A stretch of DNA of 64,000 nt from CALZIK01 sp046756565 (GTDB lineage: Bacteria > Acidobacteriota > Thermoanaerobaculia > Multivoradales > JAHEKO01): contig JBHHWO010000001.1 in assembly GCA_046756565.1 (NCBI GenBank), positions 20,829 through 84,828 on the forward strand, given 5' to 3'. The translations under genes and the position numbers were made by a program. The notes below the pieces were generated by a model. It ran no database searches and had not been told where the DNA came from. It was given only the letters and a program-made list of their open reading frames with translations. Positions within the stretch are counted from its first letter, which is position 1. Each line of letters opens with the position of its first letter. Of the stretch, positions 44,601-53,597 are shown in pieces.

Positions 44601-47600
44601 GTGGTGGTGTCGATGTCGACGGCGGTGCCGGTCGTCGTGTCGATTGTCGTGCTGACCGCCGTCGAATCCACGTTCACCGTGCCTCCGAGGGTGGCCGTGA
44701 AGGCGGCCCCGGAAGTCGTGTCGATATCGAGGCCGCCCGTGAAGTTGACGATGGCACCCGCGTTACTCGCCATGGATACGCCGCCGCCGACCGTAGATAC
44801 CGTGGCGTTGTCCACGGTGGTCGCACCGGAGAACGTCGCCACGAGCGGCACGGTCTGGCCGTTGTTGTTCTTGATGTCGATCGCGGCCGAGGCGGTTTCG
44901 CGAATGTCGATGGTGCCGTCCACGGTGACCGCGCCCTCGACGTCGTCGAGGACGATTCCCTGGCTGCCGCCAGCACCGTTGGCGTCCACGGTGACGTTGT
45001 TGAAAAAGGCGTTCACGGTCACCGGATCGAGGTCGATTCCGGTGCCGCCGATCGTATTGACGTCGGCGCTCGCGGCATTGCCAGCGTCGACGTTCAAGGT
45101 GAAGGTGTTGGCTTTCGAGTTCTGAATCGAGAGCCCCGTGCCGCCGCTGTTGGCGACTTCTAGATCGTCGAAGGTCAGCGTGCCGCTGACGCCGTCCAGA
45201 GCCAGGCCGGCGCCGTTGACCCGCGCCGCGACCGTTCCGATGACGCCGTTGCCTCCGGGAGCCGCCGAGCCGCCGCCGGAGTCAAAGGTGGCCGAGGTCA
45301 CCGAGATCCCCGAACCGGTGCCGGCGCCGCCGGTCACCGTCAGCGTGTCGAAGTTCGCGATCGTGGTCGTGCCACCGGCCGAGCCGTTGACATCCAGGGC
45401 CGCCGAGCCGGTGGCCGATTGGAGCGTCAGGGTGTCGAAATCCAGGGTGGTGGCGCCCGCCGTCGTATCGATATCGATACCCGAAGCAGCGCCCGCAACG
45501 CCGCTGTTCTGGACCGTCAAGCTGGTCACGTCGGCGCCCGAGATCCCGTCGCCGGCGCCCCCGTTGCCGATCTCGACCCCGTCGATGGTAGCCGCGGCCG
45601 ACGACGCCACGGTTACCGTGTCTGTGGCGGCGGCGGTCGTGGTCAGAAGCGGCGCACCCGACGTCGGATTCGGGTTGTCGATCGTAGCGGCCGGGATGCC
45701 GGTGACCAGGAGATTCGCCGGAGCGCCCCCGGAGACCGCGAACGAGTCCTGAGCCGCGAAGCTCAGGAGCGACTGGCCGTCGGCCAGATCGAAGCTCCCG
45801 GTCATGCCCTGGGCCGCCGAGTTGGCGTCGATCACGTCCTGGCCCGCGCCGGCCTGGTCTAGCAGCACGATGAACTGGGCGCCGCTCGCCTCCGCCCCCG
45901 CCAGGTTGCCGGGGCTCGCCGATGTACCGGTTCCCGTACCGACGGCATCGACGAAGTAGGCGTCGACCGAGAGGTTCGAGATCGCGCTGTTGCCGAAGTC
46001 GACGTCCTCGAAGTCATAGGTGCCGTTGGTGCCGTTCATGCCCGCGATGACGATGGCGAAGCCGCCGTTCTCGGTGTCGATCGAGCTGTCGAGCGGCGTG
46101 TCGTTGCCGTCGCCGAACTGCACCAGTGCCGTGTTATTGGCGTTGGTGAGGTCGACGCCCACGTCGACGCCCTGGATGTCACTCGGGTTCGTGGTCGTGA
46201 CGTCCTTGGTGTTGGTGGTCCCGGTGAGATCGATCCCGACGCTGCCCGCAGGCGGCGTGCCGACCGTTCCGGTGACGTCGAGGGTGTTGAAGGCGACCTT
46301 GGTGTTGCCGACGTTCGAGAGATCCAGACCGGTCACGCTCGCCCCGACGCCGGTGATGTCGACGTCGGCGAAAGTGACGTCGCCGTTCGAGCCCTGGATG
46401 TCGATCCCGGCAGTGCCCGGGGTTCCGATCGTCGTCGCGCCGGTGAAGGTCATCGTGGCCGGGCTGTCCGAGATCAGGATGCCGTCGGCGGTGGTGTTCG
46501 AGATGTCGGTCGTGCCGGTGACCTGGAAGGTGCCGGAGACCTCGTCGATCTCGATGCCGTTGGTGCCGCCCGAGGCCGTGACCGAGGTGAGCGTCATGGC
46601 CGTCGTCAGCGGATCCAGGAACATGGCCGGTCCGCCGCTGGTGTTGATCGTGCCCGAACCTGCCGCCAGATTGAAGTTGGTCGCGGCGCCCTTGGTGTTG
46701 ACCTCGAGACCGGTACCGGCGTTGTTGAAGATGCTGAGCGTCGAGAAGTTGACGTCGCCAGTCGGGTCGAGGAATGAGAGACCGTCGCCCTGGACTCGCT
46801 GCGCCGCCATGGCTCCCTGGCCGATGTTCGTGGTCCCGCCGACTACCTGCTGGTTGCCCGCGAGGCCGAGATTGCTGTCGAAGCCGACCTTGTCGAAGAG
46901 CATGCCGCCGCCCGTGCCGTTGGCGGTGACGGTCTGACCGGTTCCGGCGGTGCTCAAGGCGGTCACGACGATCGTGCTGTTGTTCGCGTTGATGTTCTGC
47001 CCGGTGACCTTCACGGCCTCGCCCCCGCCACCGTTCTCCCAGGTGTTGGAGCCGAGGTTGAGTCGCACCGTGTTCGCCGCGGGCGAGCCGCTGCCCTCGT
47101 TGATCCGCAGCGGGAAGGAGGCGGTGCGCAGGTTGTTGCCGGAGACGTTGGCAGTCAGAATCCCGGTGCCGCTCGAGTTGATGTCGATGCCTCGCGCGCC
47201 GATCGGCGGCATGCCTACAGTCGCGGTGTTGTTCTGCAGAGTCATCGTCCGCGCTGTGGCGTCGCTGTTGGTGATCGAGATGCCATCGTTGACAATCGAG
47301 GCAGTGGCGCCGAGCGTCACGCCGATGACCGAAAGGCTCGTGTTGATGACCAGGATCCCGTTGCTGGCGTTGTCGACACCGCCGCCGTTCACCGCCACCG
47401 AGCCGGAAGCGTTCGCTCGCAGCCCATCTCCGACCGACTGATTGATGTCGAGGTTCGCGAAGGTCACCGAGCCGGGGCTCGAATCCACGTTCACAGCGCG
47501 GCCGGTGCCGTTGGTGATCGCGGTCGTTCCGTCGAAGGTGAAGGTCCCGGCGGAGCCGGCCAGGATGTCGATGCCGGCATCGCCGCCGTTCAGGGTAACG

Positions 47601-50600
47601 TTGCCATTGAAGTCGTACGAGGACCCGTCGGCGTTGTTGAACTGAAGGCCGTCGCCGTTCGTAGCATCGAGGGTGCCGTCGGCAGTTATCGCACCAGTGT
47701 GGCCATTCGTCACACTGAGCGCCGATGCGTTCTGGCTCTGGCCAACCGAGCTCGATGCGCCGAAGTTGACGATCGAGGAGCCACCGTTGACGTCGATCCC
47801 GGCCGCGGCGGCGCCGGGGACGATGTCTGTGTCGGCGAACGTGAACGTCCCTGAGCCGCCGTCGATGTCGATGCCCTCGGAGCCCGTCAGCTCGGCGTCA
47901 GCGGTCAGGTTCGCATTCTGACCGACCGAGCTCAGGAAGATCCCCGTTCCCGCGCCGGAGTCCTGGAGGGCGTCGGCGGCGGCTGAGTCGAAGGTGATGG
48001 TGTTAGCGCCGGCGGCCGTGTTATTGATTTCGATCAGATCCCCTGCGTTGTTGGTGATGGCCCCGGCGTAGGTCACCGACGGGTTGTTGGTGCCGTCGCC
48101 GGTGACGTTGAAGGCGTCGCCGGTCGGGTTGGTGATCGAGGTGGTTCCGGCGAAGGTGAACGTCCCGTCGCTGTTGCCGAGGATGTCGATCCCGGCGTCG
48201 CCGCCGTTCAGGGTCGTTGTGCCGTCGAAGCCGTAGGTGCCGTCGGCATTGTCGAACTGGAGGCCGTCGCCATCGGTGGCGTTGATGCTGCCGTCGAAAT
48301 CGATCCCTCCGCTGTTGTGACCGTTGCCGACGTTGACCACGGTCTGGGTGCCGTTCTGCCCGAACGTGCTGGCCGCGCCGAAGTCGACCTGCGCGGTGCC
48401 GCCGTCGATGTCGAGGGCGGTGCCGGTGGGATTGGTGATGTCGGTGTCGGCGAACGTGAAGGTCCCGGAGCCGCCGTCGATGTCGATGCCCTCGCTGCCA
48501 GTGAGGGTCGCCGTGCCGGTGAAGTCGACATCCTGGGCCACGTTATTCAAGAAGACGCCGGTGCCGCTGTCGACGATGGCGCCGGTTTGGAACGTGATCG
48601 TGTTAGCCCCTGCCGCGGTGTTGTTGACCTGGATGACGTTCCCGGCGTTGTTGGTGATCGTCCCCGAGTAGATGACCAACGGGTTGTTGGCGCCGTCGCC
48701 AGTGACGTTGAAGGCGTCACCGCTCGGGCTGGTGATCGAGGTGGTTCCGGCGAAGGTGAACGTCCCGTCGCTGTTGCCGAGGATGTCGATCCCGGCGTCG
48801 CCACCGTTGAGAGTCGTCGTGCCGTTGAAGTCGTAGGTGCCGTCGGCGTCGGCGAACTGAAGGCCGTCGCCGTTGGTTGTGTTGATCGTCGAGGCGGCGT
48901 CGAAGGTGATCGACCCGCTCACGCCGTTCACGTCGAGCGTCGTGTTGCCGATGCCCTGAGTGATCGAACCGTCGTTGAAGTCGAAATCGGGACTTCCACC
49001 GGTGATCCGAATCGGGATACCTATGCCGGTGGTACTCGTGATGTCGACGTTGGTGAATAACCACGACCCGGTGCCGTTGGTGATGTCCACCGCGATCGGC
49101 GCTGCCGCCACCAGATCCAGCTGGACCAGCTCGACCTGGATCGGGCCGGCGATGTTGGTCCCATCGATGCCGTCGCCGTTGACGGCATCCAAGTCGAGGC
49201 CGCGGATGACGACTGTGTCGGCCAAGCTAATCACCGGGGCCAGAGGCGCCGCCAGGCCATCGCTGATCAACGGCGCGTTCCCCGCCGCCACGATCGTCCC
49301 GAACGGCGCGACGGTGAGACCCACCAGCTCACCCAGGAGCTCCTGACCGGCCTTCAGCATGATCCCCTGGTTCTGGCTGCTGTCGGTGCCGTTCCCCTCG
49401 AACACGAAGATCGTGTCGCCAGCCCCGGAAGCCGCTTCCGCGTCCTTGAGCACCTTGAACGGATCGGTGGAGGTTCCGGTGCCCGGACCGGCGACCGAGT
49501 TGTCGACGAACCAGATCAGATCCGAGATGTTGATAGTGACCGTTCCAACGTCGCCGCCCTCGTTGTCGCTGACTGTGTAGTTGAAGGTATCGGTCGGGCC
49601 CGCGAAACCGGGCGGCGGCGAGTAGGTGAACGTGCCGTCGGCCGCCATGTTGACGGTCGCTCCCGAGCCCAGCACCGTCGGGTTGCCGACGTTGCCCGCG
49701 ACCCCTTCGACCGCGGAGACGACCAGCGGCGGTGGCGGCCCGTCCGGATCGACGTCGTCGTCGAGCACCGAGCCGGCGGCCAGAATCTGCGCCGGCGTCA
49801 CCGGCTGGGAGTCGCCGGAGTTGTCCACCCGCAGCCCGGTGTTGCCGAGCGTGTCGTACATGTCGTCGGTCGCGGTCGGCGGTGTATCGTCAGTCACCTC
49901 GACCGTGATGTCCTGGCTGTCGGTCAAGGTCGCCGAGTCGGTCACGGTGGCCGTGACCTCGTACTTGTTGTCGCCGTTCAGATCGGTTGGATTCTCGAAA
50001 TCGGGAGCCATCACGAACGCCAGGATTCCGAAAGCGTCGATGGTGAGCTTGGCCGCGTCGTCGCCCGAGAGCGAGTAGACCAAGCCACCACCACCCTCGG
50101 TGTCGCCTTCGGCGTCGGTGGCGTCGACGTCGGTCACAGCGGTCGTGTTCTCGGGAACCGACACCATGGCCGCATCGCCGCCGCCGTTCGACGTGATCAC
50201 CGGCGGCTGGTTCAGGCTCGGGTCGATGATCGCCGTGAAGCCGGCGCTGCCTTCGACCGAAAAGCCGTTGAAGAGCACGATCTTCTGACCGGCCCGGTAC
50301 GTTACACGGCCGCGCGGGATGATCTGAGTGTTCTCCGAGGTCACCATGTTGCAGGCGACAAACTCGGCAAAGACCGAGATCACCATGTTGTCGACGGCGA
50401 GGTTGGGAGTGCAGGCGGGCGGGGCGCTCAGCGGCTCGGGCTCCTCGCCGAGGAGGTCCGCAGGAGCCGAGCCGGAGAACTCGGCAGGTAGAGCGACGGG
50501 ACCGCCACCCGGATCGGGCCGTTGGTTGCGTTCCGGCTCGCCGCCGCACGAGTCGATCACCTCGATTCGGTCGGAGGGCACCAGATCCGAACCGGTCAGG

Positions 50601-51517
50601 TTCACTCCCTCGCAGGCCCTTAGGCGAAATGCGTCGGGCGCGTCCGAAGCCGCGCTGACCGAGCCGCGCCCGTAGCGCCAGCTCATGCCCCCGAGCTCGG
50701 AGGCCACCGAGATCCGGTCGTCCGCTCCGCCGCTGGCTCGAAGCTCGGCTCCGTCGAGAAGAACCGAATCCTGGGCGACCACAGTGATCTCGGCGCGCTC
50801 GCCCCCTTGCGCTTCGACGCGGCCGCGCCTGGGCCCGGTCCCGCGAGCCAGGTCCCGGCCGTCGATCGAAAGGTCTTGACAGGAGTCCATCACGACGCTT
50901 GCTCCGGGACCGTCTCCGATCGCGGCCACGAAGCCGAAGACATCAATGCCGCAGCCGGCGATGTTCACCTGCCCGCCCAGGCCGTCGCCGCCCGTAGCGA
51001 GTACGGTCCCCGAAGTCCCGACCCGTACACCCTCGCCTGGGCCACCCAGAGACCCGATCGCCACTCTCGCCGGCTTACCGCCCGCACCGATCGCGGAAAC
51101 CAGGCCGTCGATCTCGACGCGGCCTCGCGCGGAGAGCAGAACTTCGCCCCGATTCGCCACGGCGAAAGCGCCCTGGCGAACCAGAAGATCGCCCGCGGCT
51201 TCGATCGACAGGCTCCCGCGCGCTCCGATCCCGGCTCCGGGGAGAATCGCCAGATCGCCCCGCACCGCGATCCGCATGTCGCAGGGCCCGGTCTCCTCGT
51301 CCTCGCCGCAGCTCAGCCGGCCCTCGAGCACCATGCTGTGCGGCACGGTCCAGACGCCGTCGGCCGCGCCATCCAGGTCCTCGATCGAGCCGTCGAGGCT
51401 CGAGAACGCGAGATCACCGGCCACTTCCGGCGTCCGGTCAGCCGAAGGCGCCGACACCGACAGGATCAGTGTCAGCGGGACAAAAAGCCTGAGCAAGCGC
51501 GCGCGTGCAGAGGACAT
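41642..51517 (-). CDS. Giant secreted repeat protein (cadherin-like plus beta-helix repeats)
   Basis: The protein of 3291 residues has a signal peptide (LFVPLTLILSVSAPSA) and an N-terminal beta-helical region rich in GxVxIxG turns (to about 330). A coat-hanger-like module (GRVTYRAGQKIVLFNGFSVE, about 400-430), a cadherin-like domain (SVPENTTAVTDVDATDAEGD, about 440-545) and a VCBS-like domain (YTVSDNEGGDVGTVTINIS, about 550-680) follow. More than 2000 residues of Thr/Asp/Gly/Asn-rich beta-helix repeats come next (for example GDAGIDILGNSDGTFTFAGT, repeated). The end, ACAKPSGGIF, shows no known anchor. It is extremely acidic. Expected to be a secreted or surface adhesin, possibly calcium-binding. 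It follows the Tat-exported protein gene by 16 nt. The start ATG 51517 gives an intact signal peptide. Confidence 0.92.
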   Translation of the reverse strand: MSSARARLLRLFVPLTLILSVSAPSADRTPEVAGDLAFSSLDGSIEDLDGAADGVWTVPHSMVLEGRLSCGEDEETGPCDMRIAVRGDLAILPGAGIGARGSLSIEAAGDLLVRQGAFAVANRGEVLLSARGRVEIDGLVSAIGAGGKPARVAIGSLGGPGEGVRVGTSGTVLATGGDGLGGQVNIAGCGIDVFGFVAAIGDGPGASVVMDSCQDLSIDGRDLARGTGPRRGRVEAQGGERAEITVVAQDSVLLDGAELRASGGADDRISVASELGGMSWRYGRGSVSAASDAPDAFRLRACEGVNLTGSDLVPSDRIEVIDSCGGEPERNQRPDPGGGPVALPAEFSGSAPADLLGEEPEPLSAPPACTPNLAVDNMVISVFAEFVACNMVTSENTQIIPRGRVTYRAGQKIVLFNGFSVEGSAGFTAIIDPSLNQPPVITSNGGGDAAMVSVPENTTAVTDVDATDAEGDTEGGGGLVYSLSGDDAAKLTIDAFGILAFVMAPDFENPTDLNGDNKYEVTATVTDSATLTDSQDITVEVTDDTPPTATDDMYDTLGNTGLRVDNSGDSQPVTPAQILAAGSVLDDDVDPDGPPPPLVVSAVEGVAGNVGNPTVLGSGATVNMAADGTFTYSPPPGFAGPTDTFNYTVSDNEGGDVGTVTINISDLIWFVDNSVAGPGTGTSTDPFKVLKDAEAASGAGDTIFVFEGNGTDSSQNQGIMLKAGQELLGELVGLTVAPFGTIVAAGNAPLISDGLAAPLAPVISLADTVVIRGLDLDAVNGDGIDGTNIAGPIQVELVQLDLVAAAPIAVDITNGTGSWLFTNVDITSTTGIGIPIRITGGSPDFDFNDGSITQGIGNTTLDVNGVSGSITFDAASTINTTNGDGLQFADADGTYDFNGTTTLNGGDAGIDILGNSDGTFTFAGTTSITSPSGDAFNVTGDGANNPLVIYSGTITNNAGNVIQVNNTAAGANTITFQTGAIVDSGTGVFLNNVAQDVDFTGTATLTGSEGIDIDGGSGTFTFADTDITNPTGTALDIDGGTAQVDFGAASTFGQNGTQTVVNVGNGHNSGGIDFDGSINATDGDGLQFDNADGTYGFDGTTTLNGGDAGIDILGNSDGTFTFAGTTSITNPTGDAFNVTGDGTNNPSVTYAGAITNNAGDLIEINNTAAGANTITFDSAAADALQDSGAGTGIFLSSVGQNANLTADAELTGSEGIDIDGGSGTFTFADTDIVPGAAAAGIDVNGGSSIVNFGASSSVGQSQNASALSVTNGHTGAITADGTLDATNGDGLQFNNADGSSYDFNGNVTLNGGDAGIDILAGSAGTFTFDGTTAITNGTGRAVNVDSSPGSVTFANLDINQSVGDGLRANASGSVAVNGGGVDNASNGILVINTSLSVIGVTLGATASIVNDGISITNSDATARTMTLQNNTATVGMPPIGARGIDINSSGTGILTANVSGNNLRTASFPLRINEGSGSPAANTVRLNLGSNTWENGGGGEAVKVTGQNINANNSTIVVTALSTAGTGQTVTANGTGGGMLFDKVGFDSNLGLAGNQQVVGGTTNIGQGAMAAQRVQGDGLSFLDPTGDVNFSTLSIFNNAGTGLEVNTKGAATNFNLAAGSGTINTSGGPAMFLDPLTTAMTLTSVTASGGTNGIEIDEVSGTFQVTGTTDISNTTADGILISDSPATMTFTGATTIGTPGTAGIDIQGSNGDVTFADVDITGVGASVTGLDLSNVGNTKVAFNTLDVTGTVGTPPAGSVGIDLTGTTNTKDVTTTNPSDIQGVDVGVDLTNANNTALVQFGDGNDTPLDSSIDTENGGFAIVIAGMNGTNGTYDFEDVDFGNSAISNLSVDAYFVDAVGTGTGTSASPGNLAGAEASGAQFIVLLDQAGAGQDVIDANSAAQGMTGSFDLADGQSLLSFAAQDSFAVSGGAPANLLVTGIPAATIDNPNPTSGAPLLTTTAAATDTVTVASSAAATIDGVEIGNGGAGDGISGADVTSLTVQNSGVAGAASGIDIDTTAGATTLDFDTLTLQSATGSAALDVNGSAGGTTTIANFDTLTVTGGAGTGSGISVTSATFDSGGGSAAPGGNGVIGTVAARVNGAGLALDGVSGTLTFDDLEVANSGGTGLSIQNSKANTFTLNVDAGNAASADVNTIGGTGIDLDPVTVNAFFNNVTVDANGAGGSQGIVLDDVEGAVTVDGTIDIRETASAAIDIKNNNGQTVPLVATFSGATTVDNATVSTVGGGVSMASNAGAIVNFTGGLDIDTTSGAAFTATLGGTVNVDSTAVSTTIDTTTGTAVDIDTTTIGGIGVTFDTVNKNGGANGILLNSAATGSFTVSGGTIQGTANRSLDVNGGSGNVTIGASLSNSMGRTVEVTGYMGTEVAITGAVDENSAGIGLDSNGAGIVSFSGGIDIDVSGSNTGFSATTSGTVEVCADTNCEAGGGTGVVNTIDVVDGTTVNLSGVAIGAGDINWNTINKTGTGGSTAGISVINTTNAGTFNGGAVDINGTGGTADGISIVSSSAAFNFTSATIDATADAGINLLGANGTVTFSTVDIDGTTGAGIDVGTNTNAVNINGGSIGSSNDPAGNAVDVNAGSGNVTVAATISNSTARAVEVTGRTGGTALFSGSIDEDGTGINLSGNGAGTVTFSGGMTLDTGGSTAFNASTSGTVNVCADTNCGAGGGTPVVNTVGATTAVSGTAVDIDSVTIGGAGVTFQSIDVDGGGTSTNPAINLDTTGAGTFSVTGIDGPCGNTAMTLDCDGGTIENIDGDAVTLDTTGGRVTFENMLFEDIGTTAGVIDDRSQDDAIHGEAVGGGLTLDNTIIRRISDQAVNGALFTNGVSATTWTGLTVVDSLLEDTNRFHVAGLADNQDEGAIRIVGIDGTASVTGSLFRRGAALLELFSASSGSLAVTVTDSDFTDAYKEFTSGTIASLGRFCISVSSEGSTTTTVTIGDQTDTTAGHVDGDDGNEFINCKFASVLIAHQASASGDLDAIVANNTFRVTDHSSTLSTFGNFPQGGLALRMRGGTLDGIVEYNQFGVAVGPDDRMGSTTDEIMTAAGGDGALSLIFENDVGGGGGSVNGDAQVRVNDNVFNGPINSPYLLRGDRNASAAVLITGNSHRGRDDFFSPDPFFGTFTVPGIPTRNRVRNGGNLDLSIENETMVFHDQAFFSTTETVEFESSNVGGGGTICVALDTAVSPDGFEFEEEAGVGSIVLYQGTVNNAASGPCTGGSTGDCEAELADDGVRGGPNTRDAGTGTPSATLNPPFVDVDGGSIPITGTACAKPSGGIF
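48131..48802 (-). repeat. 600-bp periodic direct repeats inside the giant gene
   Basis: A 72-bp block at 48131-48202 recurs identically at 48731-48802, exactly 600 bp (200 codons) away. The flanking sequence on both sides stays highly similar for about 200 bp. The repeat is in frame and encodes the GIDILGNSDGTFTFAGT module, which indicates recent internal duplication or gene conversion. Confidence 0.9.
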
Positions 51518-51533
51518 AGACGGCTCCTTTGAG

Positions 51534-52064
51534 CTAACAGGCCGCGACGATGTCGAGTGTGGCCGAGCAGAACGCCATGCCGAAGGCGGCCTGGTCGTCG
51601 AAGGTCACGTTCAGGGTGAAGGTCTCGCCGATCCCAAGCGGAGGAAAGGGGACATTCCCGGTCAGATCGAAGGGAAAGAACATCACCTGGCCGGCGGCGT
51701 CGGTCGGCAGAAAGTCATCCGGCAGCAGACTGGTGTTTCCCGGGTCGGTTGTCGTCGGCGTGCAGCGCAACACGGTCCCCACAGGCGGAATCGGGCTTAC
51801 GGTCGCGATGATGTTCGAGATCACCGCATTCTGGCAGGCGACGCCCGGAACCGGCGGGTTCGGCAGGGACACCTCGAACGAGCAGCTGATCGTGTAGACG
51901 ATCGAGGGCTGGGCGTAGGCCGCTCGAACGCCAAAGAAGCTCTTGACGCCCGGTTTGACGTAGGGCGCGCTCCCGAGCGCGAAGGCCCCTCCCGCGAGCA
52001 TCGTAGATTTGAGGAGCTTGCGCCGAACGACGTCGACACTCCCAGCGTCGGTACTCTTCCTCAT
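51534..52064 (-). CDS. Tat-exported small protein ahead of the giant adhesin gene
   Basis: The 176-residue protein begins with a twin-arginine signal (VVRRKLLKSTMLAGGAFALG, cleaved near AYA-QPS) and then has a beta-sandwich-like domain with six cysteines (SCSFEV, VACQNAV, LRCTPT, AFCSATL, final AAC). Its strands GETFTLNVTFDDQ recall DUF11-like domains. AGGAGG stands before the ATG at 52064. It is exported folded, across the inner membrane, and is co-transcribed with the Sec-dependent giant protein (16-nt spacing), so a subunit, tip or chaperone-like role for the giant protein is possible. No family is recognised. Confidence 0.8.
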   Translation of the reverse strand: MRKSTDAGSVDVVRRKLLKSTMLAGGAFALGSAPYVKPGVKSFFGVRAAYAQPSIVYTISCSFEVSLPNPPVPGVACQNAVISNIIATVSPIPPVGTVLRCTPTTTDPGNTSLLPDDFLPTDAAGQVMFFPFDLTGNVPFPPLGIGETFTLNVTFDDQAAFGMAFCSATLDIVAAC

Positions 52065-52159
52065 CCCGAACCTCCTGGGGGCAGGCCCCACTGACAGACG
52101 GTGTTACGCCGGCAGAGTCTATACCAGATAATTACGAGCGCGGAAAAAGCTCCGTCGGC

Positions 52160-53548
52160 TCAGTCGACATAGCCGAGAGCGCGCAGAACGTCGAGATCGA
52201 GGCCTGTCGCCGCCTCGGTCTCGATGCTGGAACCGTCCAGTGCCAGCGTGCGCTCGAGAGCTTGCGAAAGTGCCGCCGCCTTTTCGGGCTCGGAGACCGC
52301 CAGATCCACGAGCTCAGCTGGATCCGCCTCGAGGTCGAAGAGCAACCGCTCGTCGGCGCGCCCCGAGTAGTCGCTTTCGATCTCGATCAGCTTGTAGCTG
52401 CCCAGCCGGACCGCAGTGGCCACTGCCCGGCGCTTCCAGCGGGTATCGGCCACGATCGGCCGTCCTCGAAAGCCCGGAGCCGAACCGTCCTCCAGAAGCG
52501 GCGCGAGGCTCAGGCCATCGAGGCCCTCGAGAGCCGGTAGGCCGGCGGCATCGAGAATCGTGGGCATCAGATCGATCAGCGACACCGGTGCGTCCACCAC
52601 CGAGCCTTCGCGCTGGCCCGGCAGCTTGATCCAGAGCGGAATCCGGACCACTTCTTCAAACAGGGAGTAGGCATGACCGAAGCCGCCATGCTCGAAAAGC
52701 TCCTCACCGTGATCGGAGGTCACAATGACGAGCGCGTCGTCGTAGATGCCCTCCTTCTTCAAGGTTGCCAACAGAGCGGCGACCGCATCCATGCTGTAGC
52801 GCACCGCCGTGTCGTACTGATCGGTCAGGCTCTCCAGATACTCCGGGGTCACCCGATCGCGGGCCTCGATGTCGCCGTCCTTGAGAATCGCGGTCATCAC
52901 CGAGTCGTTGTAGTCGAAGGTGCGGTCCGGGTCGTAGCCGAGGAGATCCTTACGATGCTCGGCCGGAACCCGGTAGGGCCCGTGGCAGTTCATCGGCTGG
53001 AAGTAGAGAAACACCGGCCGGCCATGATCCCAAACGTCCGCCTGCCAGAAATCGACCTTGGCGATCATGTCGGCGATATCGGGATAGACCAGCACCTTGC
53101 CACCGTGGCCCTGGAAGTGCTCGAAGCCGCGGTCGAAAGCGGTCTTCTCGCCGATGAAGAGGTTGCCGCTGAAGCCGGCTGTCTGCCAGCCGGCTTCCGA
53201 CAAGGTCGACGGGAGACTGGCGAGCTCGGCAGGTAACTTGGTGCTCTGCTTGACCACGCCGTGCCGCGAAGGCAGCAGCCCGGTCAGGAGCGAACTCACT
53301 GCCGGTTGGGTCCACGAGGACGTCGAATAGGCGTTTGAGAAGCGGGTCGCGGCCGATGAAAACTCGGCCAACGCGGAGCTTGTCTCGCGCCCGTAGCCGT
53401 ACTGCGTCAAATGATCGGCCCTCAGGGTGTCGACGACGATCAGGACCACGTCGGGGGGGCCGGAGCCGCCGAAACCCGTGCACGAGCCGGCCAGGGCCCC
53501 TGCCAGGAGTGCAACACCGGTACCCTTCCTGAGAGATCCGAAAGTCAT
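52160..53548 (-). CDS. Lipoprotein sulfatase-like alkaline-phosphatase-superfamily hydrolase
   Basis: The 462-residue protein starts at ATG 53548 with a lipoprotein signal (GVALLAGALAGSC). Superfamily metal ligands are visible: VLIVVDTLRADHL near the start, and VTSDHGEELFEHGGFGHAYS in the second half. The nucleophile region reads SSWTQPAVSSLLTG. By alignment to CxPSR...LLTG, a threonine stands at the catalytic position and the arginine is absent, so formylglycine-dependent sulfatase activity is doubtful. A phosphatase, phosphotransferase or sulfatase-like role on surface or extracellular glycans/lipids is possible. It is divergent from the GMC oxidoreductase and upstream of the Tat/giant pair on the same strand. 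Confidence 0.88.
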   Translation of the reverse strand: MTFGSLRKGTGVALLAGALAGSCTGFGGSGPPDVVLIVVDTLRADHLTQYGYGRETSSALAEFSSAATRFSNAYSTSSWTQPAVSSLLTGLLPSRHGVVKQSTKLPAELASLPSTLSEAGWQTAGFSGNLFIGEKTAFDRGFEHFQGHGGKVLVYPDIADMIAKVDFWQADVWDHGRPVFLYFQPMNCHGPYRVPAEHRKDLLGYDPDRTFDYNDSVMTAILKDGDIEARDRVTPEYLESLTDQYDTAVRYSMDAVAALLATLKKEGIYDDALVIVTSDHGEELFEHGGFGHAYSLFEEVVRIPLWIKLPGQREGSVVDAPVSLIDLMPTILDAAGLPALEGLDGLSLAPLLEDGSAPGFRGRPIVADTRWKRRAVATAVRLGSYKLIEIESDYSGRADERLLFDLEADPAELVDLAVSEPEKAAALSQALERTLALDGSSIETEAATGLDLDVLRALGYVD

Positions 53549-53597
53549 GCGGCGGTGCTCGGCATTTCCGATTTCGGTAGAGTACCCGAATGGCGCA

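Noticed and set aside
42500..45163. An 887-codon open frame on the plus strand, opposite the giant gene
   Set aside because: It is a shadow of the repetitive, high-GC minus-strand gene. Its translation is Arg/Asp/Val-rich without domains, and the minus frame has a signal peptide and clear repeats.
41642..51517. Possible CRISPR array or tandem DNA satellite
   Set aside because: The repeats are in-frame coding units of variable length with codon-level divergence, not short identical repeats with unique spacers.
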